51,760 bases of DNA from Cryomorphaceae bacterium (GTDB lineage: Bacteria; Bacteroidota; Bacteroidia; Flavobacteriales; Crocinitomicaceae), in contig JAJTDX010000003.1 in NCBI GenBank assembly GCA_021298235.1, forward strand, positions 1-51,760, written 5' to 3'. The translations under genes were made by a program, and so were the position numbers. The notes under the pieces were generated by a model. The model had not been told where the DNA came from, did no database searches, and saw only the letters and a list, made by a program, of their open reading frames with translations. This document shows, in pieces, positions 1 to 9,301 of this stretch (position 1 is its first letter; each line of letters opens with the position of its first letter).

Positions 1-1
1 A

Positions 2-115
2 TCAAAACTCAATAACGGCGTTTCGGGGGGATCACATGAAGTTTCCATGGGAATCAACCTGACATGTAAGAAGAAACCGGTGTCCTTCAAAACGATCTCC
101 TGTCCTTCTTTCTAA
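2..115 (+). CDS. C-terminal fragment of a probable PorP/SprF-family T9SS membrane protein
   Basis: Only the last 37 codons are in the window; the gene enters from the left edge and ends at TAA 113-115. The visible tail contains GSHEVSMGINL followed by a Lys/Cys-rich end finishing in ISCPSF. A GSHE-(I/V)-S-type final beta-strand is typical of the PorP/SprF family of outer-membrane proteins that accompany type IX secretion and gliding in Bacteroidota. The T9SS lipoprotein gene gldJ begins 55 bp downstream on the same strand, which fits. The family call rests on this short tail and on context, so it is tentative. Confidence 0.6.
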   Translation, partial: SKLNNGVSGGSHEVSMGINLTCKKKPVSFKTISCPSF

Positions 116-170
116 AAATGTAACTTTTTTAATACGATACGTTAAAGAGGTAAATTTTGGCTTCAGAATT

Positions 171-2192
171 ATGAAAACACAAAATAAATCAATGAGAGCA
201 TTAAATTATTTGGCAGTGGTCCTCGGAGTTACGATACTCGCTTCATGTGCCAGAGAAGCTTCATCATCCACCGGTTGGAATTATAACGATCCACGTACAG
301 GAGGATTTCAAAAAGTTCCTTTTGTAGATCAGGAAACCGGTCCGGGCTTGATTTTAATTGAAGGTGGTACGTTTACCATGGGTAGAACTGAGCAAGATGT
401 TATGTATGATTGGAACCATCGTCCAACACGTGTAACAGTTTCATCCTTTTATATGGATCAAACGGAGGTAACCAACTTTCATTGGTTAGAATACCTTTAT
501 TGGATTTCAAGAGCTTATGAAACATATCCTGTGGTATACAAAAATGCTTTACCAGATACCCTTTGTTGGAGATCCCCTTTGGCATTTAACGAGGACTATG
601 TAGAATACTATCTTCGCCACCCTGCCTATCGCGACTACCCGGTAGTTGGTGTATCTTGGTTGCAAGCGAATGATTTCTGCAAATGGAGAACAGATCGCGT
701 TAATGAATACATTTTGATACGTGAAGGAATTCTTGGATGGAACATCGATCAAAGAGATGAGAACACCTTCAATACAGAAGCATACTATGCAGGACAATAC
801 GAAGAGGCTGTTATCCGAAATGTTCAGGATTTGAATCCTTCGAATATTCAAGGAAAAAGATTGGGCACACGTAGCGTTCGTATGGAGGATGGTATTCTTC
901 TTCCTCGATACAGGCTCCCAACAGAAGCAGAGTGGGAATTTGCTGCAACAGGTCTCGTAGGCAATCTTGCTGAAGGTTCAGAGAACATTACAGATAGAAG
1001 AATTTACCCATGGAACGGACATTGGGTACGTCAGGATGACGAACAATTCCAAGGTTCTATTCGTGCTAATTTCGTAAGAGGACGAGGAGATTACATGGGT
1101 GTTGCCGGAAATCTGAATGACGGCGCTGATATAACTGCTCCTGTGGAATCGTATTGGCCAAATGATTACGGCCTTTACCACATGGCTGGAAATGTCTCTG
1201 AATGGGTACTTGATGTTTATCGCCCATTGTCTTCAGAAGATTTTGATGAATTCAGACCATTCCGAGGTAATGTATTTAAGACCAAAGTACTTAACAATGA
1301 AGGTTCGATTGATCTTAAAAGTCAGGTTGTGTCGTATGACGTTCATGGCATGAAAGAATACTTAAACGAATTCGAAAGAACAAGATATCAGCGTATTTCA
1401 GCTGACAAACACGATCCTAATGACACTGTTATTCCAGCAGGACTTTCGCAAAATGTATCTTCCAGAAATCCGACAAAAAGAGGATATGCACCGGATCCAT
1501 TCTATGTGTCTCACAGTAAGGTAAAAGATTCCATCGAATTGAAACTTCTCAGAGACATTAACAAGGTTATCGACGAAGCTATTTTAATGAAAAATGACAA
1601 ATATGACCTTGAGGCATCAGCGCTGATTCAAGAACGTTTGTTTGAAGGAATTTTCGCCGATGAGCTTCGTACCGGACCTCAAGGTGAAGAATATGCATTC
1701 GAAATCATTTCAATGTTGAGAGAAGGTTTTACTGATTACATTATCGACACTCCTGGAAAATTGCGTTATCGAAATGTAACCGAAGAAGAGAACATCGGTC
1801 GATTGAATTATAGAAGAGATGATTATGTTGACTATCTTGATGGTGATATTGAAAGCTCTATCTATTATGATAATGAAAACAGAAAGAATGGAATCAATCA
1901 GGCTAAAAGAGATCCTAACCTGATTATGTATCAAAACGAGCACGAACAGTACAACCTAGAAGGAACTCCTCTTAAAGAAGGTACTGTTGGTTGGCCAACT
2001 ACCCTTGTATCTGATAAATCAAGAGTATATAAAGGAGGTTCGTGGAGAGATCGAGCATACTGGTTAGCAGCTGGCAGCCGTAGATTCCTTGATGAAGATA
2101 AATCAACATGTACAATTGGTTTCCGTTGTACGATGAGTCGAGTGGGAAGTCCAACTGGTATAAATTACCAAAGCTCAAAAAAGAAAAAGTAG
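171..2192 (+). CDS. gldJ: Gliding motility / type IX secretion lipoprotein GldJ
   Basis: The 673-residue protein begins with a lipoprotein signal peptide whose lipobox LASC puts the acylated cysteine at C26. The mature part is a formylglycine-generating-enzyme-like (FGE-sulfatase) fold. It opens near residue 60 with LILIEGGTFTMG and closes near 630-655 with YKGGSW and a final IGFRC block. GldJ is a periplasm-facing lipoprotein needed for gliding and T9SS function and for stability of other Gld proteins in Flavobacterium johnsoniae. The related GldK has the same fold, but the murF gene directly downstream matches the known gldJ-murF order. A long, charged, probably flexible insert lies between about residues 400 and 590. 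The protein looks longer than the F. johnsoniae form. Confidence 0.9.
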   Translation: MKTQNKSMRALNYLAVVLGVTILASCAREASSSTGWNYNDPRTGGFQKVPFVDQETGPGLILIEGGTFTMGRTEQDVMYDWNHRPTRVTVSSFYMDQTEVTNFHWLEYLYWISRAYETYPVVYKNALPDTLCWRSPLAFNEDYVEYYLRHPAYRDYPVVGVSWLQANDFCKWRTDRVNEYILIREGILGWNIDQRDENTFNTEAYYAGQYEEAVIRNVQDLNPSNIQGKRLGTRSVRMEDGILLPRYRLPTEAEWEFAATGLVGNLAEGSENITDRRIYPWNGHWVRQDDEQFQGSIRANFVRGRGDYMGVAGNLNDGADITAPVESYWPNDYGLYHMAGNVSEWVLDVYRPLSSEDFDEFRPFRGNVFKTKVLNNEGSIDLKSQVVSYDVHGMKEYLNEFERTRYQRISADKHDPNDTVIPAGLSQNVSSRNPTKRGYAPDPFYVSHSKVKDSIELKLLRDINKVIDEAILMKNDKYDLEASALIQERLFEGIFADELRTGPQGEEYAFEIISMLREGFTDYIIDTPGKLRYRNVTEEENIGRLNYRRDDYVDYLDGDIESSIYYDNENRKNGINQAKRDPNLIMYQNEHEQYNLEGTPLKEGTVGWPTTLVSDKSRVYKGGSWRDRAYWLAAGSRRFLDEDKSTCTIGFRCTMSRVGSPTGINYQSSKKKK

Positions 2193-2208
2193 AATAATTC
2201 ATACATTT

Positions 2209-2236
2209 AAAGCCCGAACTTTCGGGCTTTTTTTTT
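2209..2236 (+). terminator. Intrinsic terminator after gldJ
   Basis: A 10-bp stem (AAAGCCCGAA paired with TTCGGGCTTT) is followed by an uninterrupted T-run. It ends only 3 bp before the murF ATG at 2240, so murF either relies on read-through or on a promoter inside this short region. Confidence 0.85.
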
Positions 2237-2239
2237 GAA

Positions 2240-3523
2240 ATGAAACATTTATTTAATCTCTTTTATGAAACAAGCGGAGTATCGACAGATACCCGAAACA
2301 TCAAAACTGACGCGTTATATGTCTCACTTAAAGGAGCAAATTTCAATGGCAATCAGTTCGCTGAAGATGCCTTGAAAAGCGGTGCCAAATACGCCATAGT
2401 AGACGAAAAAGAATTTCAAACCAACGAACGAATATTCCTCGTAGACAATAGCTTGAAATTCCTTCAAAATCTAGCCAATTATCACCGTAACAAATTTAGC
2501 ATCCCAGTCATCGGAATAACTGGAAGCAATGGAAAAACAAGTACGAAAGAACTTGTTAACGCCGTATTAAGTTCGCATTTCAACGTTTTGTGCACCAAAG
2601 GAAATTTAAACAATCATATTGGTGTACCACTAACGCTCCTTGAGCTAAACCAACAGCATGAGTTAGCAATTATAGAAATGGGAGCAAATAAGTTTGGTGA
2701 TATTGCAGAATTATGTGCGATTGCCTCCCCTACTCATGGCATCATCACCAACATTGGTAAAGCTCACCTTGAAGGATTCGGTGGGTTTGAAGGCGTATTG
2801 AAAACTAAAAAAGAGCTTTTCGATTCATTGTCAGAAATTTCAGGCCACATTGTATACAATCAGGATGATTCGGTTCTTCGTGAAAATTTACCTCATCACA
2901 TAACAACAACCTCTTATGGAACTGCCGACAGTGACATAACAGGAACATTGCTCGCCATTGATCCTTTCGTATCATTTGAATTCAAAACAAAGGACTATCA
3001 TTCACGACTGATCGAAACACATCTGGTTGGGAAATACAATTTCTACAATTTTCTGGCTGCAACAGCATTTGGCGTACTTTTCAATGTTCCATATGAAAAA
3101 ATTGAAATCGCATTGGGATCCTACATCCCGGAAAACAACCGTTCTCAAGTCTTTAAAACAACAAACAACACCCTGATTCTCGATTGCTACAATGCAAATC
3201 CAACGAGCATGAAAAGTGCACTCGAAAGCTTTGCCATGATTAATAATGAAGACAAAATTTTCATTATCGGTGACATGCTTGAATTGGGTGAAGCCTCCTC
3301 TGTTGAGCATCAATCAATCGCAGATCTTTGCGTTGAGCTTGGTATAAACGGATATACCGTCGGACCTTTATTTTCAGAGGTTACCTCCCCTTCTTTTTTA
3401 GAACAATTTCAAAATACAGAGGATGCAAGAAATTGGCTTCAGACTCAAACCGTCGAAGGGAAAATAGTGCTTTTGAAAGGATCGAGAGGGATTGGCCTTG
3501 AAAAACTGCAAACTGAGCTATAA
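2240..3523 (+). CDS. murF: UDP-N-acetylmuramoyl-tripeptide--D-alanyl-D-alanine ligase MurF
   Basis: The 427-residue protein is the last cytoplasmic Mur ligase: it adds D-Ala-D-Ala to UDP-MurNAc-tripeptide using ATP. The N-terminal substrate-binding domain carries TDTRN and LKG(A)NF(N)G. The central ATPase has the P-loop TGSNGKTS at residues 94-101 and an IIEMGAN block near 145. The C-terminal domain contains LDCYNANPTSM and FIIGDMLELG. Length is normal for MurF. It follows gldJ on the same strand, an order known from other flavobacteria. No SD-like sequence precedes the ATG, which is usual in this phylum. Confidence 0.95.
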   Translation: MKHLFNLFYETSGVSTDTRNIKTDALYVSLKGANFNGNQFAEDALKSGAKYAIVDEKEFQTNERIFLVDNSLKFLQNLANYHRNKFSIPVIGITGSNGKTSTKELVNAVLSSHFNVLCTKGNLNNHIGVPLTLLELNQQHELAIIEMGANKFGDIAELCAIASPTHGIITNIGKAHLEGFGGFEGVLKTKKELFDSLSEISGHIVYNQDDSVLRENLPHHITTTSYGTADSDITGTLLAIDPFVSFEFKTKDYHSRLIETHLVGKYNFYNFLAATAFGVLFNVPYEKIEIALGSYIPENNRSQVFKTTNNTLILDCYNANPTSMKSALESFAMINNEDKIFIIGDMLELGEASSVEHQSIADLCVELGINGYTVGPLFSEVTSPSFLEQFQNTEDARNWLQTQTVEGKIVLLKGSRGIGLEKLQTEL

Positions 3524-3547
3524 AAAAACGGGAGGCATAGCTCCCGT
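3524..3547 (-). terminator. Terminator between convergent murF and acyl-CoA dehydrogenase
   Basis: A 7-bp GC-rich stem (ACGGGAG with CTCCCGT, 6-nt loop) is flanked on its left by a run of A, which reads as a T-run on the minus strand. It therefore mainly terminates the minus-strand dehydrogenase, and may also stop murF transcripts. Confidence 0.75.
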
Positions 3548-3571
3548 TTCAATTCTGAATATTGAGATCAA

Positions 3572-4717
3572 TTAGGCGTTTAACACCCCTCTAGAAATTA
3601 CAATCTTCTGAACTTCGCTGGTTCCCTCATAAATCTGAGTGATTTTTGCGTCGCGCATCAAACGTTCAACGTGGTATTCTTTCACAAATCCGTATCCACC
3701 ATGAATCTGAACGGCTTCTACTGTTTGTTCCATTGCAACTTTTGAAGCATACAATTTCGCCATTGCACTGGATTGGTCATAATTTTTACCTTGGTCCTTA
3801 TCGATCGCTGATTTGTACACTAACATTCGAGCAGCTTCAACCTCTGTAGCCATGTCGGCCAGCTTGAAAGCAATTGCCTGGTGCTTATAAATTTCTTTTC
3901 CAAAAGCCTTTCGTTCTTTCGCATAAGCTGTTGAAAGTTCAAGAGCACCAGCGGCAATACCCAAGGCCTGAGCAGCAATCCCGATACGTCCACCAGAAAG
4001 TACTTTCATGGCGAATTTGAATCCAAACCCATCCTCTCCAATACGGTTTTCTTTCGGGACCTTCACATCATTGAATAACAAGGTATGCGTATCACTTCCT
4101 CGTATTCCCATTTTATCCTCTTTGGCACCAATCACAAACCCGTCCATTCCTCGTTCAACAATGAACGCATTGATACCTCGGTGACCCGCCTCGACATTGG
4201 TTTGAGCAATGACAAGATAAATGGATGCTGAAGAACCATTGGTAATCCAGTTTTTAGTTCCATTTAGAAGGTAATGGTCGCCTTGATCAATGGCAGTAGT
4301 TCTCTGTGATGTAGCATCAGATCCCGCCTCAGGTTCCGACAAACAAAATGCACCAATTTTTTCTCCTTTCGCCAGAGGAACGAGAAACTTTTGTTTTTGT
4401 TCCTCCGTACCGTATTTTTCCAATCCCCAGCACACTAAAGAATTATTTACAGACATACACACCGAAGTAGATGCGTCTACCTTTGAGATCTCTTCCATTG
4501 CAAGCACATACGAAAGTGTATCCATTCCGGATCCTCCGTATTCCGGAGAAACCATCATACCCATAAACCCGAGCTCGGCAAGTTGTTTTACTTCTTCTGT
4601 AGGAAAACGCTGATCTCTGTCGCGCTCTATAACACCCGGTTTTAAAACGTTTTGGGCAAAATCTCTCGCCGCTTCTTTTACCGCAATTTGCTCTTCGGTG
4701 AGTTCAAAATTCATCAT
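3572..4717 (-). CDS. Acyl-CoA dehydrogenase (short/medium-chain type)
   Basis: The 381-residue FAD flavoprotein oxidises acyl-CoA to trans-2-enoyl-CoA and passes electrons to electron-transfer flavoprotein. The acyl-CoA dehydrogenase signatures are clear: CLSEPEAGSDA and WITNGSSA in the N-terminal and middle domains, and QIHGGYGF with IYEGTSEVQ at the C terminus. The catalytic base should be E364 in IYEGTSE, the position used by butyryl- and medium-chain-type enzymes. It is a single-gene unit ending at the hairpin shared with murF. A TACATTTG element on the minus strand at 4749-4756 may be its -7 box. The acyl chain length preference cannot be read from the sequence. Confidence 0.93.
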   Translation of the reverse strand: MMNFELTEEQIAVKEAARDFAQNVLKPGVIERDRDQRFPTEEVKQLAELGFMGMMVSPEYGGSGMDTLSYVLAMEEISKVDASTSVCMSVNNSLVCWGLEKYGTEEQKQKFLVPLAKGEKIGAFCLSEPEAGSDATSQRTTAIDQGDHYLLNGTKNWITNGSSASIYLVIAQTNVEAGHRGINAFIVERGMDGFVIGAKEDKMGIRGSDTHTLLFNDVKVPKENRIGEDGFGFKFAMKVLSGGRIGIAAQALGIAAGALELSTAYAKERKAFGKEIYKHQAIAFKLADMATEVEAARMLVYKSAIDKDQGKNYDQSSAMAKLYASKVAMEQTVEAVQIHGGYGFVKEYHVERLMRDAKITQIYEGTSEVQKIVISRGVLNA

Positions 4718-4784
4718 GATAGAAAGGTTTTAGATTACAGTACAGTTGCAAATGTAAGTGATAAATTCTATTTTTCATGTCAGA

Positions 4785-5867
4785 ATGAAAAGCCAATTAA
4801 AAATCATCGGTTTGATGTCAGGAACATCTCTTGACGGCTTGGACATCGCATTTGTTTCACTCACTTTTGAGGATACCAAAAACGACTCGTTCAAGCTTTT
4901 GGAATCTGAAACCATCCCCTATCCTAATGACTTAAAAATCAGAATTGAAAGCGCTCCTAATTCGTCCGTCAGCGTACTCTCAAAATTAGACCATGATTTA
5001 GGGGTGTTCTATGCGAGCTGTGTCAATTCATTCATTGAAAGTAAAAAATTAGATCGCAAAGAAATTTCTGCCATAGCCTGCCACGGTCAAACAATTTTGC
5101 ATCAACCACACAATGGCTTTTCACTTCAAATTGGCAGTGGAACTGCCCTGGCCATGAATACAAAGTTGCCGGTAATCAATGATTTTAGAAACCATGATAT
5201 CCATGCCGGTGGACAGGGAGCACCTCTGGTTCCTGTGGGTGATTTTGGGTTATTTGCAGACCACGCAGACGCATTTTTAAATCTTGGTGGATTTGCAAAT
5301 CTTAGCTTTAGAGACGTGCAAAAAAAGATACGGGCCTTTGATATTTGCCCTGTCAACCTTCCCTTAAATAAACTTGCAAGTAACAAAGGACTGGAATTTG
5401 ACAAAAATGGAGAGTTAGCCCGCAGCGGAGAACTCAATTTCTTTCTTCTGGATCTACTGAATTCGTTGGAATTCTACAATTCTCCAATCCCAAAATCGTT
5501 AGGTACAGAATGGCTCGATGAACACTTTTATCCTTTAATAAAATTTGACAAGGACATTGAAAATAATTTAAGAACGATTGTTGAACACATCGCATTTCAA
5601 ATTAGCAGGCAGCTTGAATTTTCTGGAGCCAACAGTGTTTTAGTCACGGGTGGTGGCGCACTCAACCAATTCCTTATTGAACGAATAAAAAATTACTTTA
5701 AAGGAGAACTAAAACTTCCTGATAGAGAAATTATAGAGTACAAAGAGGCCATTATTTTTGCATATCTAGGTGCCTTAAAGCTTCAAAACAAGGTAAATGC
5801 TCTTGCAAGTGTCACCGGAGCTAAATTCGACACTGTTGGCGGCGTACTTCATGACCCAGGTTTTTAA
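4785..5867 (+). CDS. anmK: Anhydro-N-acetylmuramic acid kinase AnmK
   Basis: AnmK phosphorylates and opens 1,6-anhydro-MurNAc released during murein turnover, giving MurNAc-6-phosphate for cell-wall recycling. The 360-residue product starts with the family nucleotide-binding block GLMSGTSLDG. It also has ACHGQTI, a second glycine-rich block LNLGGFANLS near 160-170, and VTGGGALN near 290. I chose the ATG at 4785 over the in-frame GTG at 4758, because the family starts just before the GLMSGTS block. It is divergent from the acyl-CoA dehydrogenase with a 67-bp gap. Confidence 0.92.
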   Translation: MKSQLKIIGLMSGTSLDGLDIAFVSLTFEDTKNDSFKLLESETIPYPNDLKIRIESAPNSSVSVLSKLDHDLGVFYASCVNSFIESKKLDRKEISAIACHGQTILHQPHNGFSLQIGSGTALAMNTKLPVINDFRNHDIHAGGQGAPLVPVGDFGLFADHADAFLNLGGFANLSFRDVQKKIRAFDICPVNLPLNKLASNKGLEFDKNGELARSGELNFFLLDLLNSLEFYNSPIPKSLGTEWLDEHFYPLIKFDKDIENNLRTIVEHIAFQISRQLEFSGANSVLVTGGGALNQFLIERIKNYFKGELKLPDREIIEYKEAIIFAYLGALKLQNKVNALASVTGAKFDTVGGVLHDPGF

Positions 5868-5935
5868 CACCCACTTTTACACAAAACTCGTTTAGTAACT
5901 TCCTAAAGACCTCCAATTTGAAGTTGATAGTTCTC

Positions 5936-5943
5936 TAACTTTG
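5936..5943 (+). promoter_or_regulatory. Possible -7 element (TAACTTTG) for the amino-acid dehydrogenase operon
   Basis: TAACTTTG fits the Bacteroidota -7 consensus TAnnTTTG and lies 22 bp before the ATG at 5966. The upstream TTTG at 5917-5920 is only 15 bp away, shorter than the usual 17-23 bp, so this is a tentative call. Confidence 0.4.
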
Positions 5944-5965
5944 CATTTTGGAAGAGTATATCCTG

Positions 5966-7195
5966 ATGAAAGAATTACTAAATAAATTTGAAAACAAACG
6001 TCCGGAAATTGTCTTTGAATGGAAAGACTCTGAAACTGAAGCTGAGGGTTGGGTAGTCATCAACTCACTTCGCGGAGGTGCTGCGGGCGGTGGAACACGC
6101 ATGCGTCAAGGCCTTGATAAACGGGAGGTAGAGTCGTTAGCTAAAACCATGGAGGTTAAGTTCACGGTAGCAGGACCTGCTATTGGCGGTGCGAAATCCG
6201 GAATCAATTTTGACCCTAAAGACCCCAGAAAAGAGGGCGTATTGAGACGATGGTTTGCCGCTGTTTCGCCACTTTTAAAACATTACTATGGCACAGGTGG
6301 CGATCTGAATGTAGATGAGATCCATGAAGTCATTCCTATTACTGAAGATTGCGGAGTTTGGCATCCTCAAGAAGGTGTTTTTAATGGTCACTTTCAACCG
6401 AGAGAGTCTCAAAAAATCAATCGTATCGGACAGCTAAGACAGGGTGTATTAAAGGTAATTGAGGATCCGCTATATTCTCCTGATACAGACCGAAAATATG
6501 TGGTTGCTGACATGATTACGGGATACGGTGTGGCTGAGTCAGTAAAACATTATTACGAGCTATGGGGCGGGAGTGTAGAAGGTAAAAAAGTCATTGTTCA
6601 AGGGTGGGGGAATGTTGGTTCGGCGGGCGCATATTACCTTGCCCAACAAGGAGCAAAAGTGATTGGGATCATTGACCGCGTGGGCGGACTTATCAAACCA
6701 GAAGGATTCTCTTTTGAAGAAATACGAACGCTATTCCTTTCTAAAAATGGGAATGAGCTAGCCCATCCAAACCTTGTTCCATACAACGAAATGAATGAGC
6801 TTATCTGGAGTTTGGGCGCGGAAGTTTTCATTCCTTGTGCAGCATCACGAATGATCACTGAACAACAGTTAAATCAAATGATTCAGGGAGGCATGGAGGT
6901 TATTTCAGCAGGCGCAAATGTACCGTTTGCTGATCCGCAAATTTTCTTCGGCCCAATAGCAGACCTAGCTGACAATTCAATCTCGGTTATTCCGGACTTT
7001 ATTTCAAATTGCGGAATGGCCCGAGTTTTTGCATACCTGATGAGTAATGATCTTGATGTATTATCCGATGATGGGATCTTTTCTGATACAAGCGCAACTA
7101 TTCGCGAAGCACTTGTTCAGACGCAGAAAGTAAACCCAGGTAAAACAGGTATTGCCAAAGCAGCATTCGAGATTGCATTAAAACAACTTGTGTAA
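5966..7195 (+). CDS. Glu/Leu/Phe/Val dehydrogenase-family amino-acid dehydrogenase
   Basis: The 409-residue protein has the two-domain build of NAD(P)-dependent amino-acid dehydrogenases, which interconvert an amino acid and its 2-oxo acid plus ammonium. The N-terminal domain carries GGGTRM, then PAIGGAKSGI with the likely catalytic lysine K77, then GTGGDLNVDE. The Rossmann domain begins with VQGWGNVGSAGA. The insert around residues 120-150 (CGVWHPQEGVFNGHF) differs from classical GdhA, so substrate specificity is open. The ATG at 5966 is preferred over an upstream TTG at 5948. The NhaD gene starts 1 bp after the stop, so the two are probably co-transcribed. Confidence 0.88.
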   Translation: MKELLNKFENKRPEIVFEWKDSETEAEGWVVINSLRGGAAGGGTRMRQGLDKREVESLAKTMEVKFTVAGPAIGGAKSGINFDPKDPRKEGVLRRWFAAVSPLLKHYYGTGGDLNVDEIHEVIPITEDCGVWHPQEGVFNGHFQPRESQKINRIGQLRQGVLKVIEDPLYSPDTDRKYVVADMITGYGVAESVKHYYELWGGSVEGKKVIVQGWGNVGSAGAYYLAQQGAKVIGIIDRVGGLIKPEGFSFEEIRTLFLSKNGNELAHPNLVPYNEMNELIWSLGAEVFIPCAASRMITEQQLNQMIQGGMEVISAGANVPFADPQIFFGPIADLADNSISVIPDFISNCGMARVFAYLMSNDLDVLSDDGIFSDTSATIREALVQTQKVNPGKTGIAKAAFEIALKQLV

Positions 7196-7196
7196 A

Positions 7197-8549
7197 ATGG
7201 AGATCCTTGTTATCATAACATTTTTGCTCGGATATACCGCTATCACCCTGGAACATCAGCTGAAAGTGGACAAGCTTATTCCGGCTTTGTTAATGATGAC
7301 GATTTCCTGGGCCGCCATAGCCCTCGGAATAGATGGTTTGACTCATTGGTATGGCACAAACCCTGTTAATGGCGAGACCTCGTTGTTTCAAATACAACCT
7401 GGCTTTCACAAGCAACGACTTCAATTGTTAGACAGTACTCTTTTACATCATTTCGGAAAAACTGCGGAGATTCTGATCTTCCTCATGGGCGCCATGGCTA
7501 TTGTAGAGATGATCGATCATTTTCATGGGTTTGAAGTATTCAAAAGATGGATCAAAGCTTCAAAAAAATTCTCGGTTCTCTGTATTGTATCTCTGATCGC
7601 CTTTTTATTGTCTGCCATCATAGACAACCTTACCGCAACAATTGTGCTCATTACCATCCTCAGAAAACTGGTTCATGAACAAAAAGAACGCCTGTGGTTC
7701 GCCAGCTTCATTGTTATTGCTGCTAACGCCGGGGGCGCATGGACTCCAATAGGAGACGTCACCACCACCATGCTGTGGATGGCCAACAAAGTTTCAACCG
7801 GGAAATTAGTCAACTATTTGTTGATCCCATCTCTGATCAATATTTTGATTCCTCTTGGTATAGCTTATTTCCTGCCCGTTTTCAAAGGCGAATTGAAATC
7901 AACACCAACTGAAGAACATAAATCTACTACCGGAACATTAATGCTATTTTTCGGGCTAACACTTATTATTTTCGTCCCGGTATTTAAAGTGGTTACCCAT
8001 CTCCCACCCTACCTCGGTATGATGCTTTCTCTTGCTTTATTTGCAATTGTAGCCGAAATCATTTCAAACCGTACAGTTACTTTTACACAGGCAGGTCGGT
8101 CAGACAATCTGCATGAAGGAAAAGGTCCAACTTTAAAAGCACTCTCCAAAATTGAGATGCCATCCATCCTTTTCTTCCTTGGAATCCTTATGACTGTTGC
8201 CGCACTAGAAACATTGGGAAGCATTGATCATTTCGGCAAAATGGTCAGTGCACACATCTCACAAGATGTTTTTGTGACCTTATTGGGTATCTGTTCAGCA
8301 ATCATTGACAACGTTCCTCTCGTAGCTGCCAGTATTGGTATGTTCCCGGATGCCATGGATGCAAATGTCTGGCATTTCATCGCGTATGCAGCAGGAACAG
8401 GTGGTTCCATATTGATCATCGGCTCGGCTGCCGGTGTTGTTGCCATGGGAATGGAAAAAATTTCTTTCGGATGGTATTTTAAACATATAACTTTTATTGC
8501 CCTTCTGGGTTATTTAGGAGGCGTAGCTTCCTTTTTATGGTTGACTTAA
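7197..8549 (+). CDS. nhaD: NhaD-type Na+/H+ antiporter
   Basis: The 450-residue inner-membrane protein has roughly a dozen hydrophobic segments and belongs to the NhaD / ion transporter superfamily, exchanging cytoplasmic Na+ for H+. Recognisable blocks are AIIDNLTATIV near residue 140, NAGGAWTPIGDVTTTMLW near 180 (a glycine/threonine-rich discontinuous-helix motif of the superfamily), and CSAIIDNVPLVAA near 365. The two IIDN(L/V) repeats reflect the internal duplication of such carriers. The start is the ATG directly after the dehydrogenase stop. Na+ handling suggests a marine or brackish lifestyle, which is an inference. Confidence 0.9.
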   Translation: MEILVIITFLLGYTAITLEHQLKVDKLIPALLMMTISWAAIALGIDGLTHWYGTNPVNGETSLFQIQPGFHKQRLQLLDSTLLHHFGKTAEILIFLMGAMAIVEMIDHFHGFEVFKRWIKASKKFSVLCIVSLIAFLLSAIIDNLTATIVLITILRKLVHEQKERLWFASFIVIAANAGGAWTPIGDVTTTMLWMANKVSTGKLVNYLLIPSLINILIPLGIAYFLPVFKGELKSTPTEEHKSTTGTLMLFFGLTLIIFVPVFKVVTHLPPYLGMMLSLALFAIVAEIISNRTVTFTQAGRSDNLHEGKGPTLKALSKIEMPSILFFLGILMTVAALETLGSIDHFGKMVSAHISQDVFVTLLGICSAIIDNVPLVAASIGMFPDAMDANVWHFIAYAAGTGGSILIIGSAAGVVAMGMEKISFGWYFKHITFIALLGYLGGVASFLWLT

Positions 8550-8576
8550 TCGATTATTAACTAAAAAACAAAAGAC

Positions 8577-9293
8577 ATGAGCTTTTTTCATCTTTTACAG
8601 ATCACAACGACAAACGGAACTCAAACTGCACCAACAGAGGCTCCTGCCACAGGAGTCAAAGAAGTTCCCATTTGGGATATTTTACAAGATTCCAACGCTG
8701 GAATTGGATGGCTGGTGAATTTACTTCTGGTGTTAATGTTGGGGTATGTAATTTTCATATTCGTTGAGCGATACTTAGCCATACGCAGAGCAAGCAAGGC
8801 AGAGGCAGACTTTATGAGCAAGATTAAAGAATACCTTAAAGAAGGAAAAATAGATCAGGCAAAAGATATTTGTGCACGTTCCACAAGTCCGTCTGCACGC
8901 ATCTTAGAAAAGGCCATTGAGCGATTGGGCAAACCTATGGAAACCATTACAGGTGCGATTGAAAACACAGGAAAACTAGAAGTTTTGAGGCTGGAACAGC
9001 GTATTTCATTTTTGGCGACTGCCTCAGGTGCAGGACCGATGCTAGGATTCCTCGGAACGGTGATTGGTATGGTTGTCGTATTCATCGATCTTGAAAATGC
9101 ATCTTCTTTAGAGCTTAAAATCATTGCACCAGGAATTATGACAGCGATGATCACTACAGTTGCAGGTCTGATTGTTGGCATTATCTCATTTATGGGACAC
9201 AACCACCTTCAGTCCATGATCAGTAAGGTGGTGTATCAAATGGAAAATACAGCACTTGAATTCACAGATTTTCTTCACGCGCCAACTAAATAA
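8577..9293 (+). CDS. exbB: MotA/TolQ/ExbB proton channel protein (ExbB-like)
   Basis: This 238-residue inner-membrane protein forms the proton channel of an ExbB-ExbD-TonB complex. After an N-terminal Thr/Pro/Ala-rich stretch there is a first membrane span near residues 40-62. A cytoplasmic part with KIDQAKDIC follows, then two further spans around 150-165 (GPMLGFLGTVIGMV) and 185-205 (GIMTAMITTVAGLIVGI), both typical of the family. ExbD and a TonB-like gene follow at 8- and 6-bp spacings, so the three form an operon that passes proton-motive force to outer-membrane transporters. Confidence 0.93.
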   Translation: MSFFHLLQITTTNGTQTAPTEAPATGVKEVPIWDILQDSNAGIGWLVNLLLVLMLGYVIFIFVERYLAIRRASKAEADFMSKIKEYLKEGKIDQAKDICARSTSPSARILEKAIERLGKPMETITGAIENTGKLEVLRLEQRISFLATASGAGPMLGFLGTVIGMVVVFIDLENASSLELKIIAPGIMTAMITTVAGLIVGIISFMGHNHLQSMISKVVYQMENTALEFTDFLHAPTK

Positions 9294-9301
9294 GCTAAGT
9301 C

